DNA of 64,000 nucleotides from Miscanthus floridulus (lineage: Eukaryota > Streptophyta > Magnoliopsida > Poales > Poaceae). The translations under genes were made by a program, and so were the position numbers. The notes under the pieces were generated by a model, which saw nothing but the letters and a program-made list of their open reading frames with translations, did not search any database and was not told the origin of the DNA. How positions within the stretch are numbered: position 1 is the stretch's first letter; each line of letters opens with the position of its first letter. Below, one piece after another: positions 1 to 11,052 of this stretch. The stretch lies in assembly GCF_019320115.1 (NCBI RefSeq), contig NC_089589.1, forward strand, positions 21,352,580 to 21,416,579. The letters are read 5' to 3'.

Positions 1-196
1 TTTATCTCGATCACATCAATAAGCATAAGTTTATCAATACTTCCTTTGTCTAGCTACCTTCCTCGGCAACGGCGCCAGAAATGCTTATTGGTATTTATTA
101 ACTTGTCACTTGTTTTAGTAGCCACCTATTAATTACCTACATCTCCTAACATTACTTTACTAGGTTGTCATCCCTAGTGATGGTGCCAGAGATGCT
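1..196 (-). mobile_element. LTR-element leader with duplicated primer-binding-site motif
   Basis: Read on the minus strand, the LTR that ends at 197 is followed by TGGCACCATCAC (about 175-186). After about 100 bases comes a second, similar block, ending of an LTR plus TGGCGCCGTTGCCGAGG (about 62-80). Both are preceded by nearly the same sequence (ACCAAyAAGCATyTCTGG). TGGCGCC-type sites are common primer-binding sites of plant LTR retrotransposons. The rest of this element would lie left of the window. Confidence 0.5.
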
Positions 197-474
197 TGTT
201 GGTACCGCCTAGCGTCACTACTAGAATGATACTAAGTAGTTCTTTATCATTTTATGTGAGTAGAAAGAATATAAAGATATATGAATGAAAAGGAATCTGC
301 AAGCGCACAGATAATTATACCATTGTAGCACTTCACCTGAGAGTATTCTAGGTATCATTATTTATATTTTTACCACAGGGAAGGTCTAGCATGGACAAGT
401 ATTGATAACTTATACTATTGATGGAGAAGTAAACCATAACCAATATTCTACTCATAACAGGGGTAAGTCATAGG

Positions 475-478
<4 letters not shown>

Positions 479-513
<35 letters not shown>
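479..513. repeat. (TA)n microsatellite
   Basis: About 17 uninterrupted TA units inside the interrupted minus-strand LTR. Confidence 0.95.
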
Positions 514-516
<3 letters not shown>

Positions 517-1020
517 AAGTATTGCTCATCAATAATGATAAATCACTTAGAGTACTCCTTTCTATGGCATTAGCATGGTCAGGTAGAATATTAGAGAAAT
601 AATTCCTTGGTCATTCTTAATTACAAGTCAAAGCATATATTGATTAGTGCAATTACACCTAGTAATCATGGCTAAGATCATCTTTATATCTACACATAAG
701 GGATATTACCAAGGAAGATTAAGAACAGAGCTTGTCTTCCTTCGTAACTAGATCCTACTTGTTTACCTATATTCAGGGAGTGGACTACAAAGGACTCAAC
801 GGGAGTGTCACATCCGCGATCTACCACATGGCCAGAATATAGGGTGTATCCACAGTTAAACAACGTATAAGCACCATGTTACACAATGTTGACCACTCAC
901 CCCATGTACTTTGGAGCAAGCGCTTTGCGAACTTATGCATAAATATAATGATAAACTAGCTATACTAAGTATATAATCAAAGTAGACGATGAACATTATA
1001 ACAAAGAACATGAATAAGAT

Positions 1021-2211
1021 TGTTGACGGTAGTTATCATACATATTTAACCGTCAATTAAACATGTAGACTTAGGGGTTTAAATTGACAAATTCCATGAG
1101 TTTTGGTGAATCTATGTTTCAAACAGGATTTAATTAGAAAACCGCCAAGGAGGACCTAATCGTCAAAGGAAAACATAGAATCCCATCGCGGTACCTATGT
1201 GGGAAGACTCTAGAAGGATCTAGGAGCCACGTCACTGAAGCAGAGGACCAGAGGATGACATGTGGGGCCACCCAGCCGCACTGTCAGGCCGCTCGGCCAC
1301 CTGTGGGCCCACCTATCAGCCTTGTCGCTATGTCGGTTTTCCACCGCCTCCTAGGATGCATCTCCGCCGTTGCTTAAGTTGGTTTGATCCAAGGGCTCAC
1401 GTTGGACCCTCAGGGCTATATAATCCAGCCCCTGCCTCTTCCCCCAGGTATAATGCTCATTTGATCCTGAGAGCTGAGAAGCTAGGAACCCTAATTCATA
1501 TGTCCACAGGATCAGAGCTAGCAATCAAGAGAAGATTAGTCCTCCATAGGATCAGTCTTGTTCTAGAAATAGATAGATAGAGTGTGAAGGAAGAGTTTTA
1601 GAGGAGTCCCGTCCTGTCGGTGCTCTCTCTACGGCTTGTACCTGGTGGAATCAAGTTTTTCTTGAGCTTGCTTCTGAGATTTCTCTGGTAATCGACTTCT
1701 AATTCAAGTAAGCATCTTGTTCATATTGTTCTTCAGGTCTGCGACTCTCTTTTGAGTACTTTAATCCTTGTAGCTCCTGGGTTAAAATAGTATTCGTAGT
1801 GTAAGCGTGGTGCTTAGATTCGGTTACTCGTAGATGTACCCTATTTTCTGGATCGGTAGTAGCTCGCGAGGGTGACTTTTATAGCCTTGTTGAATCCTCC
1901 GTAGTCCACCTCCCGTTAATAGGACTAGCAGGACAGTATTGCTATAGGAAACATACTCTGTCTGTGTTTTCTCTAGTATTATCCCCAGAATTGAACAATA
2001 GAAAACAAAGCTTACCGAAGTTAGAACTAGAAGACCTTAGTAGTCTAGATTGTGAAGCCTTGATTGTGAAGCTGGGATAAGTTAGATTTGGTTATTCTCA
2101 CACACATTTCCTTGAGTTCGATATAAAACTGGGTACTCCCGATGAAGTGCTACATCGGTATAATATCCGTGCGCTTGCAGATTATTCTGTGTGCATTAAT
2201 TTATACCAACA
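1021..2211 (+). mobile_element. Solo LTR, plus strand, with 5-bp target duplication
   Basis: It begins TGTTGACGGTAGTTA and ends ATACCAACA, so it has TG...CA termini. It is flanked by AAGAT at 1016-1020 and again at 2212-2216. A TATA box (TATATAAT) lies at about 1417-1424. It aligns along its length with the surrounding LTR in reverse orientation, for example CAAATTCCATGAGTTTTGG near 1088 and its complement near 2775. No internal retroelement sequence is present, so it looks like a solo LTR left after LTR-LTR recombination. Confidence 0.7.
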
Positions 2212-2882
2212 AAGATGAATAATAATATTGTCATAACAATTGTAGCAAGCATATAAAAATAATGGAGATAAAAAGAGAGGGGGTACAAGGATTATACCAA
2301 ACCACGTTCTGGACAAGATCAGGAATCCAAGCGAAGCCTGCTTGCCTCCCTCTAGATCTAACCTAACTAGCTATGCCCTAGAATATGGTGGAGCTCTGAG
2401 GATGATTAGGGTTTTTGTCTTCTCAAATGACTTGATGACTGCGATTATGCCTGGGGGTGGCAAGGGCTGGTATATATAGTCCGGAGCGTCCAACGGGAAC
2501 CCTTAGATCAAACTGACTTAAGGAACGACGTAGATGCAATATAGGAGGCGGTGGAGAACCGACATTGCGACGCTAAGACTGATAGTGGGCCCTAGGGGCC
2601 AGGCGGCCTACAGGTGGCAGCCTCTGCCTCTCTGCCTCGGCATGGTGTCCTCTAGTGTCCTCTTGAACCTTCTAGTGTCCGTTTCACGGCGGATACGCGC
2701 AATTAAATCTGACATGTAGGTCCATCTTGACGGTTTTCTAGTTAAACCCTGCAGAAAATACAAATTCCCCAAAACTCATGGAATTTGTTAGTTTAAACCC
2801 CTAGACCTTTGTTGGTGACCATATTTATGCCCTTATTCATGTTTCTTTGATGGTTTATAATGGTTGTTAACTACCGTCAACA

Positions 2883-3418
2883 CTACCGCATCATACGTAT
2901 TGTGACAGTGACAGAATTTCATCTGGTTTCATAATAGTTATTAATTCAGCTGGACCCTTAATAGCTTCATGAACACAAAGCATATAGATATATAATCATT
3001 ACATCCATAAATCATGTTCACAAACAAGAGTACTTTTACAATAACAATGGACGCTACCATAACATATTTCTCAACTGATGTCCTAACACAAGCGGTACAT
3101 AGAGCATACTAAAGGTACTAATCTATATAGACTTACATAATGAAATGACGTAGTTGTGCTCCTTCTATGTGGCACTCCTACTTGCAAGGCAAAATGAATA
3201 TAATTTGTGCATCCTTCGGATTGGTAGCCAATGCACCATGTAACCCCTCTTATTCATCTCTGATCCACAACCTGAACAAAGCAGTAGAATTAATAAAATT
3301 GAACATACCATTCCTTTAGTTGACAAGCCAAAATTGGCCTATACATAGTTAGAGTGAAAATAACTCCCTACATGAACAAAGACTGTTGTGACGACGAAAT
3401 GCAGGAAATGCACCTTTA
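2883..3418. other. Intergenic, no gene seen
   Basis: AT-rich sequence between the LTR cluster and the end of the F-box pseudogene. It presumably includes that gene's former 3' flank. No open frame, terminal repeat or RNA gene was recognised. Confidence 0.5.
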
Positions 3419-4509
3419 CTACTCTGTTAAAGACTCCATGAACAAAGGAACATAAGGAAGATAGTAAGGCATGTTCATATGGAAACGCCCTCTTGATCTA
3501 CAAAAGCTGATGACATGAGCATGGATGACATGATACTTTCTACGGTCCATGTCATATGCAATCAATGTTCTATCCATTCCAAGTGAACTGTAATCACTCT
3601 ATACTCCTCATCACAAAGCTCAGAACCAACTTTAATATTCATGTGTCCAAACTATTCCTCCGTGTCCACAACATGCTTCAAACTTTGATTATTAGTACCA
3701 TAGTCCTCAAGTATCCACACTAAAAGCCAAGACCTATTGCGAAAATCAGCAGAGCACACACACACGTGACCCTGAGCTTGATGGATGGACATTTCAGCAC
3801 CACCTAGTTTACGAATTGTCCTCCAAGTATTTCCCTTCATATCCATTGCAACTATCGCAGAGTACTCAAGAATGTGCATAAAACCATTAAGAAAAACACT
3901 TCTCAATTTTGAACGTAGAACAACACTACCCTCGCCCCATTTAGATTCCTTAAAGATCCATGCTGCAATTTTAGATGAGTAGATCTCCACACCTATGCAC
4001 ACACCCTCCACCTTAACAAATTCAATCACATGGAAGTGCGAGGACATTGGTTCAAAACCTAAGCGAGCCTGACCAACAGAATGGATGCTACGCGGCAGTA
4101 CATGCCATTTGTGGGTTGCCGGATTGCAGACAACATAGCGACGTAATCCATCAGGCCCAGCACACCAGCAAAGGATGAGGCCACGGATGAGGCTGCTGCA
4201 ACAATCTAAGACTAGGACTTTTTTAAGGGGAGAGGGCAAGAAGGACAAGAAGGGTTGTTCACAGGTGATGCTGGTGAAGTGGCGATAGCCCTTCCACCAG
4301 CTGCCATAGAAGAAGCCGATGACAGTCTGTGAAAGCTTCTTACGTTGATAGGAGTCAGAGATGATGCGTCTCCAGGAGCGATAGACACACTTGCAGCAGC
4401 ATAATGACCGGGCGGGGAGGTTGCAAAAGATGTCAGTAAGCACATCGTCCGAGAGGCTATCCACTGTGTTCCTCATGTTGCGGGCCTCCCTGCCATGGAA
4501 TTGCATCAA
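3419..4509 (-). pseudogene. F-box protein gene, truncated by a stop and a frameshift
   Basis: The open part (4509 down to 3652) encodes 285 residues. An F-box lies at about residues 14-58 (DSLSDDVLTDIFCNLPARSL, then a Cys-rich stretch with SWRRIISD). An F-box-associated region follows, with a kelch-like V-x-N-P-x-T-x-K-W motif. F-box proteins act as substrate adaptors of SCF ubiquitin ligases. After the TAG at 3652-3654 the same frame stays open for about 34 more codons. A one-base frameshift near 3580 then leads into a second frame, open to a TAG at 3419-3421, which reads like the missing C-terminus (SLGMDRTLIAYDMD and onward). The full frame would be about 360 residues, normal for grass F-box proteins. 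The start could also be the Met at residue 12, just before the domain. Likely a pseudogene, although a truncated protein with an intact F-box cannot be excluded. Confidence 0.75.
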
Positions 4510-5149
4510 TAAACATTAGTAAGGAGATGAGTTTCAAGGAGAAAGGATGGCGATGCAGGTAAGGCCTTATTACACTTGCCTTTGGATCTGGCGGTGGTGA
4601 GCACGAGTGGCAACGCCGGTGACAGTAGCAGCTCGTGCACCGGTGGATCTGTGTGGGCAAGCCGGTGATGTGGACCAGCGCGGAGCAAGAGCTAAGCAGT
4701 GGTGATGAGCGGGAGTGGCGATGACAAACAACAGCAATGAGGACAAGAAAAGCTATGTGTGTGGGGGGAGGGAGGGGGTGGCGGCGCCGGGGGGGGGGGA
4801 AGGGTTAACGGGGGGGATGTTGGGGCAGGGGTTGCTTGCTCTCTGCATAACTTTTACGCCATGCGGGAATCGAACTTTCGTTAGTTCTGCATGGGAGGGT
4901 TCAAACACGGGATTGAAAATTTTGCAACTAAGTGGCGGTGAATGCACAGTACCATCACCGGTGACTGGGTCCTATTACCACCCAGAGACTGCCGCATGAT
5001 ACGGTGATGAACACTAAGGCACTCAATCTTAACGTTTGGCATTGAAACAAAGCGAAACTGTGCACTTAGAAAACTAAGAAAAGCACAATTCTAGTACTCA
5101 GATTGAAAGGAAGCTAACTTGAGTTCGATGGTGAATAATAAGGCACATA
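4510..5149. other. Intergenic with G-rich tract
   Basis: Upstream region of the F-box pseudogene. It holds a G-rich low-complexity stretch at about 4766-4830. A block at about 5057-5126 is repeated directly at about 5423-5499, on the other side of the MITE-like element. No supportable coding region. Confidence 0.5.
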
Positions 5150-5403
5150 GGTCTATTTGGTTGCTGACCAAAACTTGCCACGTCTAACCTTCGACAAATT
5201 GTGACTGCCAGAGAAAGTTTTACGAGCAAAATTGAAGCCACACTTGTGGCGAAGGTTGGTAAGAAAATGAGTCTATGACGTATGGGATAGGGTGCTAAGA
5301 AAGTGTGGCACGCCTTAGTTGTGGCAGCAAACCAAACAGCTACCAGAAAAACTATGACATGACTAACTTGTGGCATGGCACGTTTTGGTCACAAACCAAA
5401 CAG
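5150..5403. mobile_element. MITE-like element with about 30-bp inverted termini
   Basis: The left end (TCTATTTGGTTGCTGACCAA, then AACTTGCCAC) is the imperfect complement of the right end (GTGGCATGGCACGTTTTGGT, then CACAAACCAAACAG). It has no coding capacity and is about 250 bp long. A clear target-site duplication was not found, so the superfamily (hAT or PIF/Harbinger) is left open. About 70-bp direct repeats of unique-looking DNA flank it. Confidence 0.5.
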
Positions 5404-5654
5404 GTGACATTGACAGAAAGCCAAACTATGCACTTAGAAAACATAAGGAAAGCATAATGCTAGTACTCTCGGATTGAAAGGAATCCAACTTGTGTTCCAT
5501 ATATTCATACCGAATAAGTAGGTGGACACTACCAAGCTAACAAGCATGCCAAAATCTAAAATGCAGATACTAATTAGGCCGACACTATGAAAAAGTTAAA
5601 ATGCCTTCATACGTACATCATTGGTTGCATAATTAATCATTCTCCATGCAGATC

Positions 5655-5924
5655 CTAGTCGACCTCCATGGGATCATTGTGAATCTCCATAATATCCTGT
5701 AGATCATTGTCGACCTCCATGGGATCGTTGTCAATCTCCATGTTATCCCGAGCCTTGACCACTACAACTCTGTCCACATCCATTGGTACACTTTCATTTA
5801 GCTCATTGACTTTGTTCAGAAAGCACTGATTCGGTGAACCAATACTAAGGACAATAAGGCTCACAAGCTGCACTCCACAGATATACAAGGCCACAATCTC
5901 TAGAACGAGAAGATGCATTTTCAT
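5655..5924 (-). other. Small ORF with acidic repeat, unrecognised
   Basis: An 89-residue frame. Residues about 1-35 are hydrophobic. The C-terminal half holds imperfect repeats of the type M-E-I-D-N-D-P-M-E-V-D, encoded by about 50-bp tandem DNA units (ATGGAG and ATCCCATGGAGGTCGAC). The last unit runs through the stop codon. No family was recognised. It may be the end of a larger degenerate gene, or a chance frame over a short tandem repeat. 5925-6291, upstream, shows nothing else. Confidence 0.25.
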
Positions 5925-6291
5925 CTATAGGTCCAACAAAATTATTGTAGCTTGGTTGGAGGTGAAGGAGTAGAGAGCATGAGAGATCAATACAAAGGAA
6001 TATAGAATCCGATGAAGGAGCAGATCTAGTGGAGTTACCTTAGATCCAGATAGAGCAGAGAAGTAGGGATGGCGCGCTGAAGATTTGTGCGCCGATGAGG
6101 TTGGAGGTGAAGGAGCAGTGAGCACGCGAGAGGTTGCCTTTCATCCGATGCTAGTAGGGTGAAGCAGAGCAAGGGAGCAGAGTGGGGAATGGATGGGAGG
6201 AAGGTGTGGTAGGACCGTAGGAGTGTATATACAGTTCAATCAATTGGTTGCCCCTATACCAGGGCCCAGTGTCTAGGGAAGTAAGATGCCT

Positions 6292-6560
6292 CCAACACAT
6301 CAATTGATACTCAGATCTACTATCATTTATAGTTCAATAAATTGAACACCTGGTTAATCACCTTGCTTTTAGTTCAACAATAGTTGTACAATAGTGATAG
6401 ATTTCGGTCCAACACATCAATTGATACTTGGATGTACTAGCATTTAAATTTAAATAAATTGAACACCTGGATAATCACCTTGCATTTAGTTTAACAATAG
6501 TTGGACAAAAGTGATAGATTTCAGTCCGATACATCATAAAATTGATACTTGAATCTATTG
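6292..6560. repeat. 117-bp tandem repeat, about 2.3 copies
   Basis: Units start at about 6292, 6409 and 6526 with (C)CAACACATCAATTGATACT or a variant. Shared landmarks are AATAAATTGAACACCTGG and ATAGTGATAGATTTC. The period is 117 bp. No coding function is visible. Confidence 0.8.
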
Positions 6561-6905
6561 CGGTGAACTAAGCAACTTGTCAATGAACATGCCAAGAACT
6601 AAGGTAAGTACAAAATAGGTGAAAGAAGAACATGAAGCATATTTCTTTCTCAAAGGTATGAAATCTTCCTTCATCTTCATTGGAACCCTGGCCATTTTGT
6701 CAATCTATGGCATAATATCTTCCTCCTCCTGCATATGTTCTTCATTTGTTGTAACATTTGCCTCCGCCTTTAGCTCGCAAATCTTGTTACGTAAATCCAA
6801 AATCAAAGTCCACAGAAACTTTCCATATGGGGAATCATGCAACTTAAAGAACTCACAATCTTAGTCGGGGCTACTAAAAAACCAAATTACCATAAGTACA
6901 ACGGG
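6555..6905 (-). pseudogene. GRF zinc-finger protein gene, 3' part
   Basis: Read on the minus strand, one frame gives D-C-E-F-F-K-L-H-D-S-P-Y-G-K-F, the second half of a GRF-type zinc finger (C-x-F-F motif). A helical Leu/Glu-rich stretch follows, then a hydrophobic C-terminal segment (SFTYFVLTLVLGMF) typical of the small grass GRF proteins with a membrane tail. The natural stop is at 6555-6557. In-frame stops at 6705-6707 (TAG) and 6861-6863 (TAA) show decay. An intron boundary (polypyrimidine then AG) lies near 6880-6890. The first half of the domain is at 37341-37573, on the far side of the 30-kb nested insertion. Partners and function of these proteins are not established. Confidence 0.65.
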
Positions 6906-6982
6906 ATTTTAGCATTTACATTGCAAAAACAAAATGAACAAGAAACAAAATCGAGTTACATTATTTGCCCTACAGCATCTAT

Positions 6983-9900
6983 TGTGGTAGAACCGCCTGA
7001 AATAACACGCTTTCAGAGGCGCTCGTCTTCCACTAGACATTAAGCACCCCGAAAGTTAGCTACATCGGACAGTTTCGTCGAGCACACCCCACGGGAGAAC
7101 TCAAAACAATCCATGTTTTACATCCAGAATCCAATAATGAGTACGAGCTTACAATACTTAGTCCATTTCATTCAACAAGAGTTCTTGGAAATTATTTATT
7201 ACAATACCAGAGTTCAGAGTGCGATAATTAAACAGCAGAATTTAAATAACATCTAGCGAAAATGATACAAGGATCCGTCTGTGCCCACCAGAAGAATCCT
7301 CCACACAAGAGCTACTCCTCAAGCTGCACCTGCAACAGATTAAAATAAACCCTGAGTACGCAATGTACTCGCAAGACATACCCGACTAGTCGGAATAGTT
7401 TCTCGACTCCAAGGGGTATGATAGGCAATATGGGTTTACTGTTTTCTTTTTATTTGCGAAAAGCATTACTAGAAGTACATTCTTAAGATCAAGTTTAATT
7501 AGCAGTCATGATTCCTTCATTAACTAACCATTCTAGGTAAGCACCTGTTCTACTTTCAAGCAAGGGTTGAGCAATCAAAACAAATTTACCATCTTTCATA
7601 TTCCAGTTCTTACAACGGTGCTAGACAATAGGCAAGTCGTACCGTCTCATAGAAATGGCAATTCGTGAACCAATGTATCCCAGCTAGGTATCCCGAAACA
7701 CATGCCTCGCTTGTACCCCAGGCACAAACAAGACCAACCCATTCCACTCCTATCATGGGGTCCAGGTCCCCATCCAAACTTGGACTCGAAGCCCCCACAC
7801 TTGAGACCCGGTCTCAATATGGTGCTTAGACTTCTACTTTCCCCGCCTCCAATCAGTCGGTCCGGAAAGAGCTGAAACTCATGACAAGAGCGTAACGAGC
7901 CTTCCCGCTCCCATAAGCAAGTATGTGCTCAGGATAATAAGTCTGTGACCTGACTGCCATCCACAGCAACGTACGGTTCTCAATTGACACGGACAGGGAA
8001 AACAGGGTAACCAAGCTAAGCCCCATGGCAATGAGACACAACTCGTCACACCCACCATAACCCATACCATATCCCTGCCCGGTCTTCATTTTCCTTTCAT
8101 CATTTTTATCATGAAAGTAATTATAACAATCACCTATTGTGAGTAACGGCAAGTTACTCACGCTACCGAAAACCAAAGCATAGCAGCTACTCGAACCTGT
8201 ACTAGTAAGACTCATAGGACAGTTATATCTATGCAGGTGGTTTTCATAAGATAACTGTAACGTAAATGCACATAACATATATATACAGTGATTATTAAAA
8301 ATAAGGGGTTATGTACTGGGGCTTGCCTTGGGCAGGCGCGGTGTCAGCTGAGTCAGTCGTCGGTGGCTTCGGGACCTCCTTCTGCATGAGAATCTCCTCC
8401 TCGTAATCCTCGATGATCTCCTTGAACTCGCGATCATCTATGGTCACTATCTGCACCAACTCGTTCTCAACATGCATGCGATCATGATGTAACACTTAGC
8501 ATTTAGGCAACAACTCTTAAAATAAGTATATGCATACTAAGGTACTAAGCTAGCTCTAATCACTAAGGTACTAAGCTAATTACCATATTCATCAAGCAAA
8601 GTGTTGGGTTCAACTAACAAACATTTAGCTTGACAATTTAAGGATATATCTTTATTTCTACTAGTGATTTAATGTATATTGAAACAAAGAGCATTTAACT
8701 ACCCAAATGCTTTGTCCATTCTAAACCTACAAAATTTACATTGAGCACATAATAATAAAATGAAGCTACTATAAAAATTTTAGGACTAAAGCCCTCACCA
8801 ATTTACCACAAAAACTCCTACAATAATTAACTTAATATTATTAAGCATTCTCAAATGATTTAATAGCTCCTAATGTCAACACATATAAACATGAACAAAA
8901 TACACCAACAGATAGAGCAAAATTTTAGGGAACCAACAAAATTTGTTTCACAATTTTTGGACACCTACATGATTTTATATTAATTACCAAAGATCAGCTC
9001 AGAAATTAAATTAGAAAACTATTTCTAATTCCTTAGGAAAACAAAAAGCGAATCTCCCGCGGAGCCCACACATGTGGCCCGCGTGACACAGCGCGTGCGA
9101 AGCAGCCCACTTCCGTAGCCCACGTGAGGCTGGCCCACGCGCGAGACGGCCCGTGGCAGGGGAATCCGGCGCGTGCTGGCGTTTATGCAAAAGAGGCCTC
9201 AAACTTCTTCCAAATCACAACTAAGTACTAACACTATTTCCCCCTGTCTCAGACCATCTCACTTAACCCCTCGATCTTTCCCTAATTCACCCACGCACAC
9301 CCTCGGCAACTCAGTGCACGGCGATGCGGCGAGCGGCGGCATAGGGCACCTACCTCGGTAACCTGGGACCTACACGGGCCCACCTGACGGGATCGATCAC
9401 CATCTCTGATCTTGGTGGCTACGCTAAGCGGTGGTGAGGGGTGGCGGGACTCGCTAGTGAAGGCTACAGCGGCGTGCGGCCATCCGTGATGGCGACGCAA
9501 CTATTCCGATGAGCTCGGGCAGCTAGAAGCCTAACCAGCTAACGTGCGAGCAACATGGCTCACTGTGGACCTAGCTGAGGTGACAGTTGGAGTGGGGGAT
9601 GATAGAGGAGGGTTGGCCATGTGCGGTCGAACTGTGTGGTGGCGCACTGCGGCGGCACGGTCGCTTCAGCGACACCGGGGAAGCAATAGAGGTTCGGCCA
9701 AGGCATGTAGGGCGAAGAGGGGATGGAAGCGAAGCTAGCGATGCACTCGAATTGGTTCAGGGTGGACCGATGGAGGGCTGCCCTCGGCAATGGACGAGCA
9801 TGGCCTAATCGACATGGCGATGGGAAAACCCCAAATTGGAGCTTGGCCGTGCCCGCTTCATGGTTGGGTGGGGTCAGGCAGCTAGAAGATTTAATGACGA

Positions 9901-11034
9901 GGCCGTGGACGCGTTGAATCGGATTGAGGTGAACTCTCCCTGGCTGATTGCGAGGGCGTGGCTCTGACGGCAGAGGCGGCAGGGAGAGGGGATGGGTTCA
10001 AGCTCTAGTCGTCCTTGTCTTGGCAACAAGTGGTCGGCTGGACCTGAGGCAGCATCTACGCACTCGCTACGTGACAACGTGGCCAGACCACATGCACATG
10101 TGTGGAGGCAGGTGGGGGCGCGGCATGCGCGGCCACAGCACCATTAAGGTGAGGCAACAGCGCAAGGCAACCAGGTTGTCCATGTGCGCGCGCATGCAAG
10201 CAGGTGGGGGCATGGCATGCACGGCCGCAATGCCTTTAAGGCGAGACGATGACGCGAGGCAGCCGGGATGCCCACATGCACGTGGTGACATGGTGAGCAA
10301 CAGCAACATAACATGGCATCACGGCGATAGCAGCACCACACGGCAGCGCCCAAGGGCGGAAGTGGCTGCGCCCCGGCAGCTCGACAAGGCAGCAGCGGCG
10401 GTGACAACAGCGTGGTGGCGAGGGGAGCAGCAACAGCAGCAGCCTACAGCGCCAACCACAGTCAAGCCATGGCCAGGACCGAAGCAGCCTCGACCGGCCA
10501 CATGCGGTAGTGCGCGTGCGCGCAGGGCAGCCAGCGTGGCGACATCACGTGCCTGAGCGTGGTGACCGTGCCCACACGGCCAACCAGCCCGAAGACCGTG
10601 TCGTGCACGAATTTTAAAGCATCGATAGCAACTAAACTGTTGAGGTTGACACTAAACCACCTTCACTATGCTAAAGAGGGTCTATTGAGCTGAATTCAAT
10701 TTCAAGTTCCATTTCTAAGCTATTAGAAATACTAGCTAGCAATGTTATTTTTCTACAACAAAAGTTGCATTGTCATCTACAAAGTTTGTACTTCAAACTT
10801 TATTTAGGTGTCGCACACATGTTGTATAATATATTTGCTCAATAAAAATTGGTTTTCAACCCTACTTGACATAACATGAGCTATTGAATCAATTTTTTTA
10901 TTTAACATTTTTATTGGTCATTTTAGGTTACAAGAAATTTATCTACACATTCTATCACATGCATTATCACATTAACATGATGCTCATGACAGGGTTTAGT
11001 AGTTTGTTAAAAGCGTAACACCGAGGGTGTTACA
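6983..11034 (-). repeat. 3' LTR of the outer Ty3/gypsy element
   Basis: A long (about 4.05 kb) LTR, homologous to 34297-37340 over 7583-11034. It contains extra sequence absent from the other copy (about 10195-10600 and 6983-7582). The centre (about 9050-10600) is GC-rich and produces many spurious open frames on both strands. The motif TGAGTACGCAATGTACTCGC (about 7354) is typical of long LTRs in grasses. It ends GGGTGTTACA. Confidence 0.75.
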
Positions 11035-11051
11035 GCTCTACCCCCTCAAAC
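11035..11051 (-). other. Polypurine tract of the outer element
   Basis: On the minus strand GTTTGAGGGGGTAGAGC directly precedes the LTR start TGTAACACC, as expected of the second-strand primer next to a 3' LTR. Everything between integrase and this tract is missing. Confidence 0.7.
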
Positions 11052-11052
11052 A

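Larger units (their letters stand above)
197..2882 (-). mobile_element. 5' LTR (minus strand) interrupted by a solo LTR
   Basis: A single LTR is read from 2882 (TGTTGACGGTAGTTA) down to 197 (ending CCAACA). It is split into 2217-2882 and 197-1020 by the plus-strand LTR at 1021-2211. The pieces total about 1490 bp and rejoin cleanly once the insert and one AAGAT copy are removed. Its promoter region near 2470-2480 reads CTATATATACC on the minus strand, matching the TATA region of the inserted copy. A primer-binding-site-like motif follows at its left end, so this is the 5' LTR of a minus-strand element running off the window. Confidence 0.6.

Noticed and set aside
4715..4999. 94-codon Gly-rich frame
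   Set aside because: Driven by a G-rich tract. No start context or family match.
9948..10556. 202-codon plus-strand frame and several overlapping minus-strand frames
   Set aside because: They lie in the GC-rich centre of a 4-kb LTR. All frames show the same Arg/Ala/Gly/His-rich composition, and the second LTR copy (34297-37340) does not preserve them.
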